From Rhizobium sp. Q54 (GTDB lineage Bacteria > Pseudomonadota > Alphaproteobacteria > Rhizobiales > Beijerinckiaceae), in NCBI GenBank assembly GCA_945903655.1, contig CAMDOY010000213.1, positions 1-6,589 on the forward strand: a DNA stretch of 6,589 nt, written 5' to 3'. The notes beneath the pieces are model-generated. The model searched no databases and was not told the origin of the DNA. It saw only the letters and a program-made list of their open reading frames with translations. Positions 5,618 to 6,589 of this stretch are shown one piece after another. Position numbers and translations under genes: made by a program. Each line of letters starts with the position of its first letter. Position 1 is the stretch's first letter.

Positions 5618-6589
5618 ATGTTCAGCAAGCTGATGTCGGCGCGGCGTTTTGCGCCCCTGTTCTGGTGCCAGTTCTTCTCCGCCTTCAATGACAATTTCGT
5701 GCGCCAGATGCTGGCCATGTTCATCCTGTTCCGGCTGGGCGAGGAGGCGGCGGGCTCGCTGATCACGCTGGCGGTCGGGATCTTCATCGCCCCCTCCCTG
5801 CTCCTGTCGGCGCTCGGCGGCGAGATCGCGGATTCCCATGACAAGGCGGTGATCGCACGGCGGCTGAAGTTCGCAGAAATCGGTGTGCAGATGATCGCCG
5901 CCGCCGGCTTCTGGTTCGGCTCCCTGCCCCTGCTCTACGCAGCGCTCTTTGGCCTTGGCGTCATCGCCGCCCTGTTCGGCCCCATCAAATACGGCATCCT
6001 GCCCGATCATCTGGAGACCCACGAACTGCCCGCAGGCAACGCCCTGATCGAGGGCGCGACCTTTCTGGCCATTCTGTGCGGCCTCATCGTGGGCGGCTAT
6101 GCGGCCGACCATGCGCGCGATCCCCTGGGCGTCGTGGCGCAACTCATGGTGATCGCGGTTCTGTGCTGGGGCGCGAGCCGCTTCATTCCAGCCACCGGCG
6201 CCGCTGCGCCCCATCTGCGCCCCTCCGCCAATATCTTCGCCTCGACAGGCCGTCTGCTCCGGGAATTGGCCGCCGACCCCCGCCTCTGGATTGGCGGCGT
6301 CGCGGTGAGCTGGTTCTGGATGACCGGCGCCATCGCGCTCTCCCTCGTGCCCGTGCTGATCAAGACCCGCATCGGCGGCGGCATTGATGTGGAGACCGCC
6401 ATCAGCGCGCTCTTCGCCATCGGCATCGGCCTGGGCTCGGTGATGGCCGCCGTGGTGGCCCATGGGCGCATAAGGCTCCTGCCCGTGCCGCTCTCGGGGC
6501 TTGTCATGGCGGCCTTCCTGATCGATCTGGGAATTGCGACCATGGGCCTACCCAAGGCCACGGGCGAGATAGCGCTGAGCGCCTTCTTC
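5618..6589 (+). CDS. LplT-like lysophospholipid transporter or N-terminal part of an Aas-type acyltransferase fusion (runs off the window)
   Basis: An open frame of 324 codons from the ATG at 5618 to the last base, with no stop. It starts MFSKLMSARRFAPLFWCQFF and carries the signatures of the LplT branch of the MFS: QFFSAFNDNF (18-27), an A-type motif GGEIADSHDK (67-76), FGPIKYGILPDHL (120-132), and GNALIEGATFLAILCGLIVGG from residue 140. At least eight hydrophobic segments are visible. LplT flips lysophospholipids inward across the inner membrane, where Aas re-acylates them. In many alphaproteobacteria the transporter is fused to PlsC-like acyltransferase and AMP-binding domains in one protein of about 1,100 residues; the window ends too early to decide. 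GGGGA about 8 nt upstream of the ATG serves as Shine-Dalgarno sequence. A TTGACA promoter with an overlapping palindrome lies upstream, so the gene appears to be regulated apart from the preceding MFS gene. Confidence 0.85.
   Translation, partial: MFSKLMSARRFAPLFWCQFFSAFNDNFVRQMLAMFILFRLGEEAAGSLITLAVGIFIAPSLLLSALGGEIADSHDKAVIARRLKFAEIGVQMIAAAGFWFGSLPLLYAALFGLGVIAALFGPIKYGILPDHLETHELPAGNALIEGATFLAILCGLIVGGYAADHARDPLGVVAQLMVIAVLCWGASRFIPATGAAAPHLRPSANIFASTGRLLRELAADPRLWIGGVAVSWFWMTGAIALSLVPVLIKTRIGGGIDVETAISALFAIGIGLGSVMAAVVAHGRIRLLPVPLSGLVMAAFLIDLGIATMGLPKATGEIALSAFF

Noticed and set aside
5579..6463. Minus-strand open frame of 294 codons opposite the LplT-like gene
   Set aside because: Low-complexity H/G/A/E/Q-rich antisense translation; the plus-strand frame has clear family motifs over the same bases.

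Overview
This 6.6 kb window is GC-rich, densely coded bacterial chromosome. Gene content points to an alphaproteobacterium, most likely of the order Hyphomicrobiales (Rhizobiales): an otsB gene followed directly by a glycoside hydrolase 15 gene, a glyoxalase I with the C-terminal tail usual in that group, and a lysophospholipid-transporter-like MFS gene. A sequence matching the alphaproteobacterial general-stress (EcfG) promoter supports this. The exact genus cannot be read from the window.

Layout. 1-1013 (minus): a trehalose-phosphatase gene (otsB) and the first 80 codons of a GH15 family protein that leaves the window; they overlap by 4 bp (ATGA) and so form one operon. A GGAAC-N16-CGTT element lies just upstream of otsB, so the operon is probably part of the general stress response. 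1069-1098: an intrinsic terminator on the minus strand separates this operon from the gene behind it. 1127-1558 (minus): a small GlcG/HbpS-type heme-binding-family protein. 1644-2303 (plus), divergent from it: a class II aldolase with all zinc ligands in place. 2325-2765 (minus): glyoxalase I (gloA), convergent with the aldolase. 2855-4237 (plus), divergent from gloA: a cation diffusion facilitator with an unusually long cytoplasmic tail that looks like three tandem CDF C-terminal domains. 4304-5524 (plus): an MFS permease. 5618-end (plus): a truncated MFS gene resembling the lysophospholipid flippase LplT, or the N-terminal half of an Aas-type transporter/acyltransferase fusion. It is preceded by a TTGACA promoter element overlapped by a near-perfect 20-bp palindrome typical of TetR-family operators.

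How the genes fit together. Trehalose-6-phosphate dephosphorylation (osmotic and desiccation protection), methylglyoxal detoxification, metal efflux and membrane-lipid repair are all maintenance or stress functions, but only otsB-GH15 is clearly an operon. The remaining genes alternate in strand or have their own leaders. No mobile element, RNA gene, CRISPR array or clearly new multi-gene system is visible. The points most worth checking are the two regulatory sites (EcfG-type and TetR-type), two further inverted repeats in leader regions, and the triplicated tail of the metal transporter.
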